DNA from: Cordilura impudica
Taxonomy: Eukaryota > Arthropoda > Insecta > Diptera > Scathophagidae
Direction of reading: 5' to 3'
Assembly (NCBI GenBank): GCA_963682025.1
Contig: OY821519.1
Location: forward strand, 107,430,099 to 107,494,098
Length of the DNA: 64,000 bases
Position numbers and translations under genes: made by a program. This document shows, piece by piece, positions 10,849-21,971 of the stretch. Position 1 is the first letter of the stretch. Every line of letters begins with the position of its first letter. The notes beneath the pieces were generated by a model. It was not told where the DNA came from and did no database searches. It saw nothing but the letters and a program-made list of their open reading frames with translations.

Positions 10849-11625
10849 TTCCATGGCCCATACAATTTCTAGCGGCGCGGTTTCGGCGGACCTGGCTAAC
10901 ATCAAACCAGGGGAAATTTTACATTCTCGGTGGGTCACCAAGGCTGCTTTTTATTATTAAGATTGTATGTGACAACGGAAAATGGAAAATCTAGGTGAGA
11001 ATTTAAGAATTCTGGTTGAATTTATAAATAAATATTATGTGCCAATCTACTTCAATATCAAGTATTACAGCTCTGTCGTAGACGGTAGTGCATTACTTTT
11101 CAAGCTCATTAGTTGGTCACGATTTCTAGAACACCGTTTACGCAGAATTGTCAATCAAGTAATTACAGATAATTCATATTATGCGCATTCAGAAGATATC
11201 TTGTTATCAATGTTGTTTGATGAAAGCAAAGAAAAGCGCGACTGTGCTATAAAGAAAATTCTACGCTATCGAAACGATGTTGATGACCCAACGGAACTTA
11301 AAGTTTATAAAAAACCAGATATAAACTTTAGTTGCACAAGTTACACGGAAATGATCAATTTGAATGATATAAATAACATATGTAAACCACCATTCACGCG
11401 AAGCATTCCGTAGGATACATTGAAATAATATTTAAATCAAGAAGATCCACCGTTTAATGATCCAAAAATTCCATCACACATACAAGGAACGAACGACACG
11501 TTCAATTGCTAGCTAGAGTTTAAAAAAGAGTTATACCGAAAAATGTAGAGACTGTTATGGCGACGACATTAGAGAGCCGTGGGAAATTGCCCAGACTTGA
11601 AAGCAAAAAGGACTTCAAACAATAA
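10849..11625 (+). pseudogene. Orphan transposon gene, part 3 (C-terminal half)
   Basis: Directly after the rosa element the reading is SMAHTISSGAVSADLAN, KPGEILHSRWVTKAAFYY and a stop. After a frame change it continues GENLRILVEFINKYYVPIYF, then SYYAHSEDILLSMLFDES and KKILRYRND, to a stop at 11411. Further frameshifts lead to EDPPFNDPKIPSH, ATLESRGKLPRLESKKDF and a stop at 11623-11625. HSRW(L/V)T, a YFxHPEN-like box, and a final PCHTQ/ESR-like region are landmarks I recall from uncharacterised repeat-encoded insect proteins. At least three frame disruptions are present. Confidence 0.55.
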
Positions 11626-11759
11626 TTTTTTTTAGTTTCTTTTCTAAATATTACTAAGTTGAATTCATTTTTTCATTTGCATATGTTCGGACTAAATAAA
11701 TTTCTAAAGAGAAAAATAAACTCCAAAAAGAAAAAAACATACCCATTTCGCTGATTTTT
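11626..11759. other. 3' untranslated part of family C element
   Basis: AT-rich sequence between the last coding-like codon and the right arm. Nothing else recognised. Confidence 0.4.
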
Positions 11760-11789
11760 CATGTAGTGCCAAAAATGGTGATTTTTTGA

Positions 11790-11825
11790 AATGTTTGTAT
11801 GGGGAACCCCCAGGGGGTTCCAGGG
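11790..11825. repeat. GGAACCCCC palindrome in family C right arm
   Basis: GGAACCCCC, one A, then GGGGGTTCC forms a perfect 9-bp inverted repeat with a one-base spacer around 11805-11823. The equivalent position in the copy at 46228-46256 is diverged and no longer symmetric. Confidence 0.7.
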
Positions 11826-11984
11826 GGTGTGCCACTGGTATAATGGGTCAGCCCTCCAAAGTTAGTGGAGGTGGATCAGACATTTGGACTCGATTGGGGC
11901 ACTCTAAATGGGTGAAGTTTTTTAATTTGATCCCTAGAATACGATTTTCCTTGTCACTTTGGCGATTTTGAAATCGACCCGCCA

Positions 11985-13248
11985 TAATTTATATGCATGA
12001 AACACTGACATTGAAAATTATATTCCAGTAAGCCTCTTTATTTTTTGTTTTGGATATTTGTAAGAATAAAATTTCTCGTAAAGTGCTTTTGTGCTAAATT
12101 CTTTCAAAAATTTTCTACGTCTTTTTATTGACCAAATATTTTATTTTGAAAGTAAAATACATGACTGTCTTCGTTATGAATTTTTGCACAAAATTTTTAT
12201 AAATCACAAATGCGACTGTGACCTCGCTTAGTGAATACAACACCCAAATGTTTCACTAAAATTATTTTCTATGCCATACATTTGTATCTAGGAATGATTT
12301 TTTATATCTAGCATATTGTTGATGCAATTGTCGTAATTAAATGCTACTTCTTCGTACGTTGGTTTTCTAAATGGCTAAAAAGAAGAGACAAAAAAAATCC
12401 TTTTAACACAAATAATACATTGAAAACGTTTCTGCAATAGACTCGTAGGAGCATATTCAAATTAATTTATTTTTTGTTTGGTCTCCCTCTGTTTATATTT
12501 ATTCAAATGTTTAAATGTAAAGACTTATTCATTCAATTTCTTACAGTAGTGTATGTAGATGTCCTTGCAACAATTTTTCTTAGCATATAAAAAAGAAAAT
12601 TATTCAACGTTATTTTTTTTTCAAATTTTATGCCACATATTCAAAGTGATGTTTTGCGGTGATGTAGCTGGCAGTGATTGTTGATTTGAGGTTGAACTGT
12701 GGGTTTCTCTATTTAGTTGTATAGCCGTTGCAGCTTATTTAAAAAAAAATGTTCTTTATAAAATGCGAGTGGAAGGTATTCTCAATGTATAAATGTATGC
12801 GTGGTTTGTAAACCTTAAACAAACCATCCACCATTAATACGCATATAACTGCAATTCATTAGAAATCGGATTACCTTAAGCGGATTTTACGGCACTTGTG
12901 ATATTGATTCACCTTAAATTTAACGTATTATATTTTAAAAATAGGATATTTAAATATGCTAAATAAAACCTGCCAAAAGGTTGTTTGATATTAATCTAAA
13001 TATGGGATTATCTTTAATATTAGCATGGAATAAAATTATATTTGACACAAATAATTTGTATAAAATGAAAATTTAAATTCAAAACACAAAATAAAAGTAA
13101 CCCCTTTGTACTAACTTTTTAAAATAATAGACAGGAATGTTTTTTATATTATGATAATGAAAAAATAACGCTTTAAGCCAGCTGTGTTAAAAAAATATGC
13201 GGAAATTTTTGTTGAACGGATAATTTGATGGTAGTGTTAAAAAAAAAA
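11985..13248. other. AT-rich stretch without recognisable feature
   Basis: About 1.26 kb, rich in A and T runs. No open frame of note and no pairing with other window repeats was found. Confidence 0.5.
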
Positions 13249-14026
13249 CAAGTAAGAAAATTATAGTCGGTCTAGACCGACTATACGATACCCTATACCA
13301 TGCGTTTAGAAACCCTATCTCTTAGGCCCAACTAACTGGACATAGAAAATAAGCAAAAACCAAATTTGAGTGGGATTTTTATTAATTTTTTTGGCTGCAG
13401 ATATGAAAAAGTACATATCGGATTCCATATCTATATGGGTACTAGGTCTAAAAATGGACCGATCCTGATCATGTTTGGTAAAGTCTTTTGTATTTTGCAA
13501 ATATATATATACAAACAAAATTTGAGAAGAATTAGTGCAATATTTTTGTTTTTTAATAGATTTAAGTGAAGATCGGGAAGCAGCTCTATATGGGGCCAAA
13601 GGGATCATTTTTGGACTACTCATTAGTTGATGTAATGAACGCATACAAACCCAATTTGAGTAAGATCTATATGACAATTTGGATCTTATGGCAATTTATG
13701 TCGATTTCATAGGGGTAATTTGTATGGGGGCTAGGTCTGAACATAGACCGATTCCCACCAGTTTCAATAGCGTTCATCCCGTGGCCGATAGAAGCTTATA
13801 TACCAAATTTCATCAAAATATATTAAGATTTGCGACCTGCAGTTTAATTACAAGCTTTACATGGACACACAGACGGACGGACGGACAGACATTGTTAAAT
13901 CAACTCAAAAAGTGATTCTGATTCGATCGGTATAATTAAAGATGGGTCTAGGTCAAATATTTTTGGTTGTTACAAACCGCAGCACAAAGTCATTATACCT
14001 AAACCACATAGTGGTATAGGGTATAA
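13249..14026 (+). mobile_element. DINE-1-like element, family A copy 3
   Basis: Complete: CAAGTAAGAAAATTATAGTC, palindrome, body, GACG microsatellite (about 13868-13888), ATTCGATCGGTATAATTAAA and terminal hairpin ACCACATAGTGGTATAGGG. It is preceded by an A-run. The internal 60-120-codon frames match those of other copies. Confidence 0.87.
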
Positions 14027-16252
14027 TTACATATCGTTATATGAAATCCAAAAAGCCGTAAGTTACAAAAAATTCAAAATCGACTTTTTTATTAATTATG
14101 ATGAACCGTATACATGTTCCTGCAAAATTTTGCACTCCTACGACTAACAAGTAAGAGTGTTAAATTCGGCTGTGCCGAATCTTTGATACCCTCCACCTCG
14201 GTTTGAGTATTGATAATAAATGTAAACAAAATACTGGAAAAAGTAAACAATTTGTTAAACTTAATAAAATTATTTCAGCAAATTCTTTGGGTTGGTTTTC
14301 GTCTTTTCTATTATTTCGGATTTATTTCGGTGTTTGCTTTTTGGTCATTGTGGTGTTATGATCGGCATGAATTTAGGTTATATACCTATATGCATGCGTT
14401 TCCGGTTATATGACATAACTTCTCGTTTAATTTAGTTTTTGCTAATCAAATAGCTCGCCTAACCTCCATTACAAAGGTAATGGTTGTGTAGGGTGGCTAA
14501 ATGCATTAAATCATGCTAATTGGAGATGGCTGTATAGTTTCTTTTAACTGGCCAAATATTTCTTTATTGCGGCCATATAGGTCGGATGGAGTAACAAAAT
14601 AATAACCAAAAAAAAGCTCTCAACTTTTTTATTAAAATATTGCCATATATGGAAATCATAGAGAATAAATTTATAATAATAATATATAATCAAATTAGGG
14701 ATCTCAAACGCAAGACCACAAGTGTCCCAAACATTTTAAATAAAATAATTTTTTATCTTTATTTTCTGAAAACTTAAAATATTCATCCAAAAAAAAAAAA
14801 GTGTGAAAAATAATATATATGTATAAATAACATTCTCATCAAATTGCGTTTATTTATGTAACAATTTTTATGTTCGCAGTTCTTAAATATCATTTCAGGT
14901 TTTCTAAATTTCATTGAATTTAAACTAATGTTTTCTGTAGTGCGAATTAACCGATCCGACAGAATTTCAACGATCCGACAATCGCAAAATATATCTGCAC
15001 TGAGGATTAAGTGATTCACTAAGTACACACATCTTAACGACAGTCGACAAATCTATTTTTCTATTTATTTAAATTGTAAACGAGTGGCATCTCTGTCAAA
15101 ATAAGTGAAAAACAAAAAAAAAAGAATAGAAAAAAACAAATTACTACGTGTTTGACAGGATGATTTCTTTATTTTTTTACTAATATTTCTGTTTAGTTAT
15201 TTGAAAATGTATTAATGAATTGAATATGCTATTTTTTTTTTATTTATATAAAAAAGTTTTTTAATAGAAGCAAAATATTTTCACTATTTTATGATTTTAT
15301 TTATGTAGGATGACATTTCAACCTAAAAATTTAAGTTTTTATCGAATGAATAAACAACACAAAAATGATTGTCGTTTAGATAACAACAACAGCTGAGTTT
15401 AACAATAGCGAATATCGTTTAAAAATTTTACTGATAATTTTGCTATTCTTTTTTAACGATTCGACAATCGTTAAAAGAAGTTACTGAGTCGCGGTACTGA
15501 AAAGCTATTAATTTCTCCTGAATGTCAATATTTTTTTTTTTTTGGAATTTCAATTTGTGTTTAACGAATAAAATTTATATGTATATTAAAGATGCAATTG
15601 ATGTCTTCTAAATTTAAAATTATTATTTCCGGCGTTTTGATATGATTTTCTGAAATTCAGTTAATATTTTCTAATATAATTGAATATTTTAATTTCAGTT
15701 TTTAGAATTGATATTTTCTTAAATTTGAATGGAAAATTTAAAAAGTGCAATTTTGTATTTATGTGAATAATAATGCTTTAGTAATTATAAACAATTTTTA
15801 AAAATTAGATGTAATCGCAATCAGGTATTTTGTAGGTAAAGCAGATTAATAATTCTATATAACTGTGTAGAACTTTTTTGAAAGCAAAAAACTCATTGAT
15901 TTACAGACAACAAAAAGTTAATATACCAAACTTATTTTCATATTTGTAAAAGAATAATGAAAAAACGTATGAAATAAAGGACCAGCCCGTGTATACTCTT
16001 AACATTGTACTGTATGATATCTATTTGAAAATATTGACATTCATGTTAAAAAAGAAATAACTATTGCAAAGCTAATTAGAACAAAAATTGTGGCGCCATC
16101 TACTGTGGCATAGTCACGCTGAGCAGAATGAAGTGACACTCTGTTAATGCAAAAGAAATGTATTTTCCCCACAACAAAATATTGCAGAAATTTATGTAAA
16201 TAAAATAATATACCGATTTATTTCCAACATGCAGTTATTATGGATATACATA

Positions 16253-17471
16253 CAGTGTTGGAAAAAATAATAGAAACGACATATCAACCTGTTTCTTAAG
16301 ACTAACAGTAAACATTTATATACAACAATATGGGTACGTGTAAATAAAATATAAAGAATGATAACGGGACTTTGTTTTCGTTTAACACTTGCAATTATTT
16401 CTCTAAAAATATCACTTTTATCGTTCCCTGATCGCGAAAGGACGGTATTGTGGTTGAAAAAAAAATAGAAACGCAATACATATTGTTCGAAATTTTTTAA
16501 TTTTATATTATGTTTATGGTTAATTCAGGTAAGTTTCAACAAATGAAACATATTCAATAAGAAATTATAGCAATATGTGCATTTGCATATTATTTTTATG
16601 TGATTTTGAACAGAATTGGTCGTGGTGTACATTGTACTGTTGCAGAGAGGACAGCGATGGAAAAGTTGAGGGCAGAAGGAAAGGCCATGTCCACAATTGC
16701 AGCAATAATGGAGTGCTCCAAAAAAAAGTGTTCTCTGCATTGAACTTTGTTCCAAAAAAGGAAACCAGAGGCAGAAAGCGTGCAACAAGCGATATATGGG
16801 ACAAAAATCTTATACGACTCTCAAAAAAAAACCGTTTTTCTTGCAAAGCATAATGCTTCTATTTGCTGAGGAAGAGATGCCCTTGAGATGGGAGTTTCAG
16901 CAGGACCATGCTCCGAAGCACTCTTCCAAATTGGCAAAGGACTTCTTTGCAGTCAAAAAGGTACCTCTTATGGAATGGCCTTCGCAGTCATCGGACCTTA
17001 ACCCTATAGAACACCTCTGGGGAGCGCTCAAGAGGAAAATAGGGGGCTTCAGTCCGAAAAATAAGGACGAATTGTGGGAAAAAATCCATGAAGAGTGGTT
17101 TTCCATTGGCAAGGATATCTGTAAAAAATTGGTAGATTCCATGAACCGCAGATGCAATTAAGTTGTGAAAAAAAGGTGGAGCAACAAAATATTAAAATAA
17201 AATAGTTTATTAACATAAATAAAAAAGTTGTACCTCCTCCTTTAACGCGTTTCTATTATTTTTTCCAGTAAAATAATGACTTTGTACATTGTTAGTAATA
17301 TAATTTTTTATAATATAAATGAAGAGGGTGATGACCAATTTTTTTTTTTTGTTGTTGTATGGCTTAAAAACAAAACTGCATTTAAAAAATTTTTTTTTAA
17401 GTAAGACTTGACTAATAAACTTAATTTTTTTAAAAAAATAACTAACGTTTCTATTATTTTTTCCAACACTG
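16253..17471 (+). mobile_element. Tc1-like DD34E element of IR/DR type
   Basis: The tips are perfect 26-bp inverted repeats starting CAGTGTTGGAAAAAATAATA (16253-16278 and 17446-17471), flanked by TA on both sides (16251-16252 and 17472-17473). A shorter copy of the same motif sits about 200 bp inside each end (16452-16473 and 17248-17267), in the same orientation as the nearby tip. This is the IR/DR arrangement in which transposase binds two sites per end. The equivalent position in family B copy 3 (around 62790-62810) is uninterrupted and supplies the empty site. Confidence 0.9.
16605..17161 (+). pseudogene. Tc1 transposase remnant (DD34E, internal deletion)
   Basis: Piece 1 (about 16605-16737) reads GRGVHCTVAERTAMEKLRAE and STIAAIMECS, the N-terminal helix-turn-helix. 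A frameshift leads to piece 2 (to 16853), with KKETRGRKRATSDIWDKN, a GRKR DNA-contact motif. Piece 3 is in a third frame (to 17161). It jumps from KKKPFF straight to WEFQQDHAPKHSSKLAKDFF and ends with WPSQSSDLNPIEHLWGALK. Exactly 34 residues separate the Asp of QQD from the Glu of PIEH. The first catalytic Asp and roughly 120 residues around it are deleted, so the product would be inactive. A full-length member has about 340 residues. Confidence 0.85.
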
Positions 17472-18495
17472 TATATAGAACATATGTAAATTATTTGTAA
17501 TATTTAATATGTGTATGTATGTATATGTAAATATTACACACAAATAATACAACATCAATCGTTATTTTTGAGTTTTTCTCTTAAAATAAATTAATACATA
17601 AAAATTTTTTTGCTATATTTACATTGTTTCTTTTTATTGACAACTAGGTACTTCAGCATTATTTGCTTTAGATGCTGGTGAATTTTTACTCCCTTTATAT
17701 TAACACGTAGTGTCTGCTTGTCGAAAAAATTTTGGATCGATTTTAACCCCTTTCCCGTGACCCAATCGATCTGAAACTTTGCAAGCAGGCTCGTGGCAAT
17801 GACAGAAATGATCTATAAAATTTTTTTTAGTGATGCCAAAACAATGGAAACTTTTAAATTTTTCTACCAGAGTTCATAAAAAAGATGTACAAATGGTTAG
17901 TTTTTATTATATTATTCTCACAACAACCACAAAAACAACTAGTCCAGCTATGACAACAATACAACATTTAGAATAACAACAAGAACAATATAGAAACATC
18001 ATTTTTTTAATTTTTAAAAATTTGCCTGGACCTGTTCCACCGATTTTAGTGATTTTTGAAACAGGAATCTTCCCACGAATTCGGTGAATCATTCTCACTA
18101 AAAACGATCGCCCCAGCTGTCCTACTGAGGGCGTGATCGTTACAAGAACAACATAGAAAATTATATTTTTTAAAGACTTTTTTTAGTTCTTCATTCAAAT
18201 CTCGGGCCCTAATCGACTGCTTTGGACGATTTTAAACAGCAACTTTCTCAGGATGTCAGTGAATCATTTTTTATGTCAACGAGCACCCTAGCTGCCCTAC
18301 TGATGCCGTCATCGTGATTTCCACAGACGGACAGACGGACAGATGGACAGACGGACATCGCTATATCAACTCCGGTTGTTATAAGGATCACAAGATATAT
18401 ATATTTTATGGGGTCCAACATTTTTTTTCTAATTATTACAAACGGAATGACAAACTTATATATACCCTCTGCACACTGGAGTGGAGGGTATAAAA

Positions 18496-18640
18496 AAGGA
18501 AGTTTTGATACTTTGCACGAGCATACCAGATCTTGGTATGAGTAGTCGAACAAAAAATTGGCGAGTTCACACGAATGGGCGTGGCACTCCCCATGCAAAG
18601 TAACTGTTTAATATCATATATCTGTGGTACTGTAAAAGAT
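18496..18640 (-). repeat. Degenerate repeat D, copy 2
   Basis: GGGCGTGGCACTCCCCATG, followed by TCATATATCTGTGGTACTGT, resembles the repeat at 3225-3330. It abuts the hairpin end of family B copy 1. Orientation and limits are uncertain. Confidence 0.35.
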
Positions 18641-18654
18641 GATGAGATGATGAG

Positions 18655-19684
18655 AGATTTTAATTAGAGAACAGTCAAAAGAAGTACTGCCGAAAAGAAA
18701 AACCTCGATTAATGTTACAAAATACGAGAAGCGTCTTACCTTTTTAAAAAATTCGTTAAAGAATATTCCGAAACCTAAAGCCCATTACCAAAGACAATAC
18801 ACCAACAAACTTAATTTTCAAACAGCTTTAAAATCTTACAGCCAAGTTTATAAATTATATTACGAAGAATGCGCTAATAATAATCATGATGAAGTTTCGT
18901 CAGTATCCTGTCCTAACTATATGCTTGCAATAAAAGAACAAAACATTTCGTTATTTAAACCAAGGAATGATATGTGTGATACTTGTTTATCATACGGAAC
19001 AAAAACATAACTGATCATCAATATAACAGTCATAGATCAGAAATTTATGACATGAGAGAAGAAAAAGCAAACGATGTCAAAAATGCTAAGTCTGGATTGT
19101 GTTTATTATTATGCATGGACATGCAAGCAGTAAAATTAATTCCTCAAACAAACGCAGGTGCCTCATAATATAAAATGAAATTGCAAGTGCATAACTTCAC
19201 AATTTATAATATAATTTCTCATGAATCTGACAGTTATATCTGGGATGAATCTGAAGGGAATCTCTCAACACCCATCACCTTACTCATCTGTTTTTTTTTT
19301 TTTTTTTCTTTTGACTATGATTCTCTTCCTAAGCTTTACTCTTCTATTCTTCCAGGTAAAATTGTTATAATAAATATCGATGACCTGTCAATACAATAGA
19401 AAATATTTTACAGGAAAAAAAAAACGGGAGCTCACATCATCAACAGGATTCGAACATTGCGATATGATCCGTCTGGAACTTTTTATTTTAAAACAAACAT
19501 TAAACAGGAATATGCAATTCTTCCACACCGAAGTGCAAAAAATAGTTTTGGCAGCGAACGTGCTCCATTACATTATCACAGATTAAATATTTCTAAGAAA
19601 AAATGGGAACATCTTAAGGATCTTAAATCCTTTATATCAGAAGATTGCCATGCTTTTTACACTAATTTACCCTATGAAAATTAG
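18655..19684 (+). pseudogene. Transposase-like pseudogene of an uncharacterised insect family
   Basis: Four pieces in changing frames read in order. The first has HYQRQYTNKLNFQTALKSY and DMCDTCLSYGTK. The second has DHQYNSHRSEIYDMREEKA and LCMDMQAVKLIPQTNAGAS with a stop. The third has YKMKLQVHNFTIYN and SYIWDESEGNLSTP, broken by an 18-19-base T run at 19291-19309. The last has RTLRYDPSGTFYFKTNIKQE and ISKKKWEHLKDLKSFISEDC, ending NLPYEN and a stop. From memory, the CDxC, MDxQ, KLxVHNFTIYN and WDExEG boxes and the terminal LPI-KKW...DCH-FY-NLPY box mark a repeat-encoded, presumably transposase, family. The catalytic chemistry is not established. Confidence 0.6.
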
Positions 19685-21019
19685 AAAAAAATTTTTTTTT
19701 TGTAATATATTCTTTTTATGATATAAATTTCCTTTTATTTAGAATTAATTTTTTTTAATTACTTTTTATGTTTGATTAGTTTTTATTATAAGAAAACATA
19801 ATAAAAAAAAAATATGAGAAAAAATTTCCTAAAAAATACCAAAACAATTTATTTTCGATTTTAACCGTAAGTTTCATAAGTCTGTAAATAATACAGAAAA
19901 TGGTAATTTTTCTTCAAATACTAATTCGATAATAAAAAATAAGGTTAACCTGAAAAAATTTTGAACAAATTATGTTTATTTTTCAATTAAGGAAGTTTTT
20001 TGCTTCTGCTGTAAAATTTTGTACATGTAACTTGCGGCTTTTTGGATTTCATATGACGATATATACATTTATTTACCTGATAAAACTAGAAATTGGTACT
20101 GCAAATCCGAAATTTAGTGAAAAAAACAGTTGGTTTAGTAATACCTTATCGACAGCTCAATTTCATAATATGCTAACTCGCAAAAGTGAGTATTGCAGGA
20201 GAAGCTCTTAAATTTTACGGGAGATATCTCGAAAACTATATGAAGTATAACTTTGAGTTTTTCACTGTTTTTAATAACAATTGAATAAAATTCTTTTAGC
20301 GATCTCGCATTTTGTTTGGTTTGGATGGTATCTGAAGTAATAAGCTCAACCTGCGTATATTGATGAACTTATATTTTAAGTCATTATTAATAACCAAACT
20401 TTCTTGTTTGTCAATGTTCTTTAACTCTCTAGGTGTTGTTTGTTCAGGTTTTTAAACATTTCAAAAAAATCACATTTATCTTTTTTTGGAATATGAAATA
20501 ATACTTTAGAAGTATTTTTAAAAGTGAAGAGATATTGTGGTAACTTTGCCTTTAAATTGCTATCATGACCATTTTCGATAAACTATTATTCATACAAGCG
20601 ATAGAATTGTCTCACTGATGGGATCTCTCCACAATAGTGAGATTCTACTAAAAGAAATTCGTAAACGTGCATTTTGACAATATTTTGAATTTCTATTATT
20701 TGTTCATTTGGCTGAGTTCATTTTTAGTCTTTTATCTGGTGATATGAATCATGAATCAGAATGCTTTTTGTGTACATCAGTTTCAGCCGTTGGATGTGTT
20801 ATTGAAAGCGTGTTCAAAAACATATGTTTGCTAGTACCCTTCTTTCCATGTTATCTTTTTGATAACACAGAAAGTACTCTCTTAACTCTGTTTTGCGAAA
20901 ACTTTCAGTATCTTTGCACACCTTTTTTGATATAATAATTTGAAATATATGCCCATGGAAGTTCTTGATTCCCAGTGTCATAAAAGTGTTCAAAAGTCAT
21001 AAAAAGTCAAAAGTGTTAG
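19685..21019. other. AT-rich stretch without recognisable gene
   Basis: Two open frames of 79 (19972-20211) and 75 codons (20708-20935) have biased composition and no known domain. A repeat-like sequence may continue from the pseudogene upstream; its end was not found. Confidence 0.4.
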
Positions 21020-21246
21020 AGCGGATAAAAGCTTATATACAAAATTTCATGAAAAATATTCATATTTGCGACATGTGGTTTGATTACAAGGTTTACATGG
21101 ACACACATACGGCAAGACTGAGGGACGGACACCGCTAAAACGACTCAGAAAGTAATTATGAGTCGAACGTTATAATAGATGGGTCCTGGTCAAATAGAGA
21201 TGATAGTTGCATTATGTCCTGATCACATAGTGTTATAGGGTATAAA
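21020..21246 (+). mobile_element. DINE-1-like family A, right-end fragment
   Basis: Retains ATTTCATGAAAAATATTCAT, the GTTTACATGGACACACA motif, a decayed GACG tract, a CGACTCAGAAAGT segment and the terminal GTTATAGGGTATAA. The left two-thirds are missing and the hairpin stem is mutated, indicating an old copy. Confidence 0.75.
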
Positions 21247-21906
21247 AAATATATTAACCAAATCGAGTTAATATGGAATGTCGCTTAAATTGTTATTAAT
21301 ATGATGAAAAAAAGTGTATAAAAGTAATATAAAGTTTTATTAATTATTATTTTATTAATATATTGAAGGCAAATTAAAAAAGGGGTTTCCAGTTTGTTTT
21401 GAATAATTCGGTGAGAATTCGGAATCAAAACTGAAAGACAAGTTAACCCATTTTGGCCCAGACGAGTAGTTTTCTACCCCTGAACTAAAACCGAGACTTC
21501 TGCGAAACTAGACGCAGTAAAAAGTGCTGGTTGATACTTTGTAAATATTTAGAATGATTTCTGTGAGCTCCCACCACCCCCTCATAAAACAATATACTCC
21601 CCAAAAGGACATGTTTTGAATTAAATATTACAATTGTGATATTACTTCAATTTGATAAATTGTCTGTAGTACAATACTGCAAAAGGTTTGTTCTATGCAA
21701 ATATAAATAAATTTATACAGTATACTATTGACATAACGGTGTTTTCTTACGTTGAAGTTGCATGGGTAGTTTTCTACCCCTTGGGCCAATGTCATAACAA
21801 CTATTACTTTATATCACATGGTTTTGGTCAGTGCGGTTCAGTTCTGTTTGTTTACTGCATCGTTGATATAAGTTTTTCGATTGTGTTTGATTTGCGTTAA
21901 ATATTG

Positions 21907-21968
21907 GTAAGTATAATAATTAATATTTTGTGACCATACATATTATTTGGTAAGTTTACATTTTATAG
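21907..21968 (+). other. Possible 5' UTR intron of piggyBac gene
   Basis: TTG followed by GTAAGTATAATAATT at 21907 is a good donor, and TTTACATTTTATAG ending at 21968 is a good acceptor, three bases before the ATG at 21972. At 62 nt it fits dipteran short introns. Without transcripts this is only plausible. Confidence 0.4.
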
Positions 21969-21971
21969 AAA

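Larger units (their letters stand above)
7733..11984 (+). mobile_element. Family C (GGGCGGG-ended) composite element with orphan gene
   Basis: The left arm (7733-8070) begins GGGCGGG and carries AAATCGCTCAAGTGACAA and ACGAATTCTGATGTCCCGAC. The right arm (about 11760-11984) ends with CCCTAGAATACGATTTTCC, TGTCACTTTGGCGATTT and GAAATCGACCCGCC. These two arms are exactly what flanks the short element at 45772-46497, so they are the two ends of one transposon. Between them lies a decayed gene (8089-11625) split by a DINE-like copy (8342-9147) and a rosa mariner (9559-10848). Removing both leaves about 2.16 kb. The target duplication is not clear: left flank ATTA, right flank ATAATT. Confidence 0.7.
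14148..18495 (+). mobile_element. Family B large DINE-related element, copy 1
   Basis: The start is CAAGTAAGAGTGTTAAATTC, followed by the hairpin TTCGGCTGTGCCGAA and then GATACCCTCCACC. The end has an ACAGACGGACAGACGG microsatellite (18325-18355), CGCTATATCAACTCCGGTTG, and the hairpin TACCCTCTGCACACTGGAG leading to GAGGGTATAAA. Copies 2 (25524-28477) and 3 (from 60196) lie in the opposite orientation. Without the Tc1 inserted at 16253-17471 it is about 3.1 kb. The terminal design is the same as in the ~780-bp family A, so B is probably a larger member of the same Helentron-related group. No Rep or helicase coding is seen. Confidence 0.8.

Noticed and set aside
10713..10994. Plus-strand frame of 93 codons over the rosa element.
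   Set aside because: It lies antisense to the transposase start and crosses the element boundary. Only the part after 10848, in another frame, is meaningful as the family C gene.
13366..13569. Recurring ~62-codon frame reading IFINFFGCRYEKVHIGCYIYMG in many places (also 8460, 33670, 47447, 57187, 58594).
   Set aside because: It is the same stretch of the DINE-like element in each copy, in a non-autonomous repeat with stops in older copies. Recurrence follows from copy number and does not show coding.
16897..17157. 86-codon minus-strand frame in the Tc1 remnant.
   Set aside because: Exact antisense of the QQD-HAPKH to PIEHLWG region.
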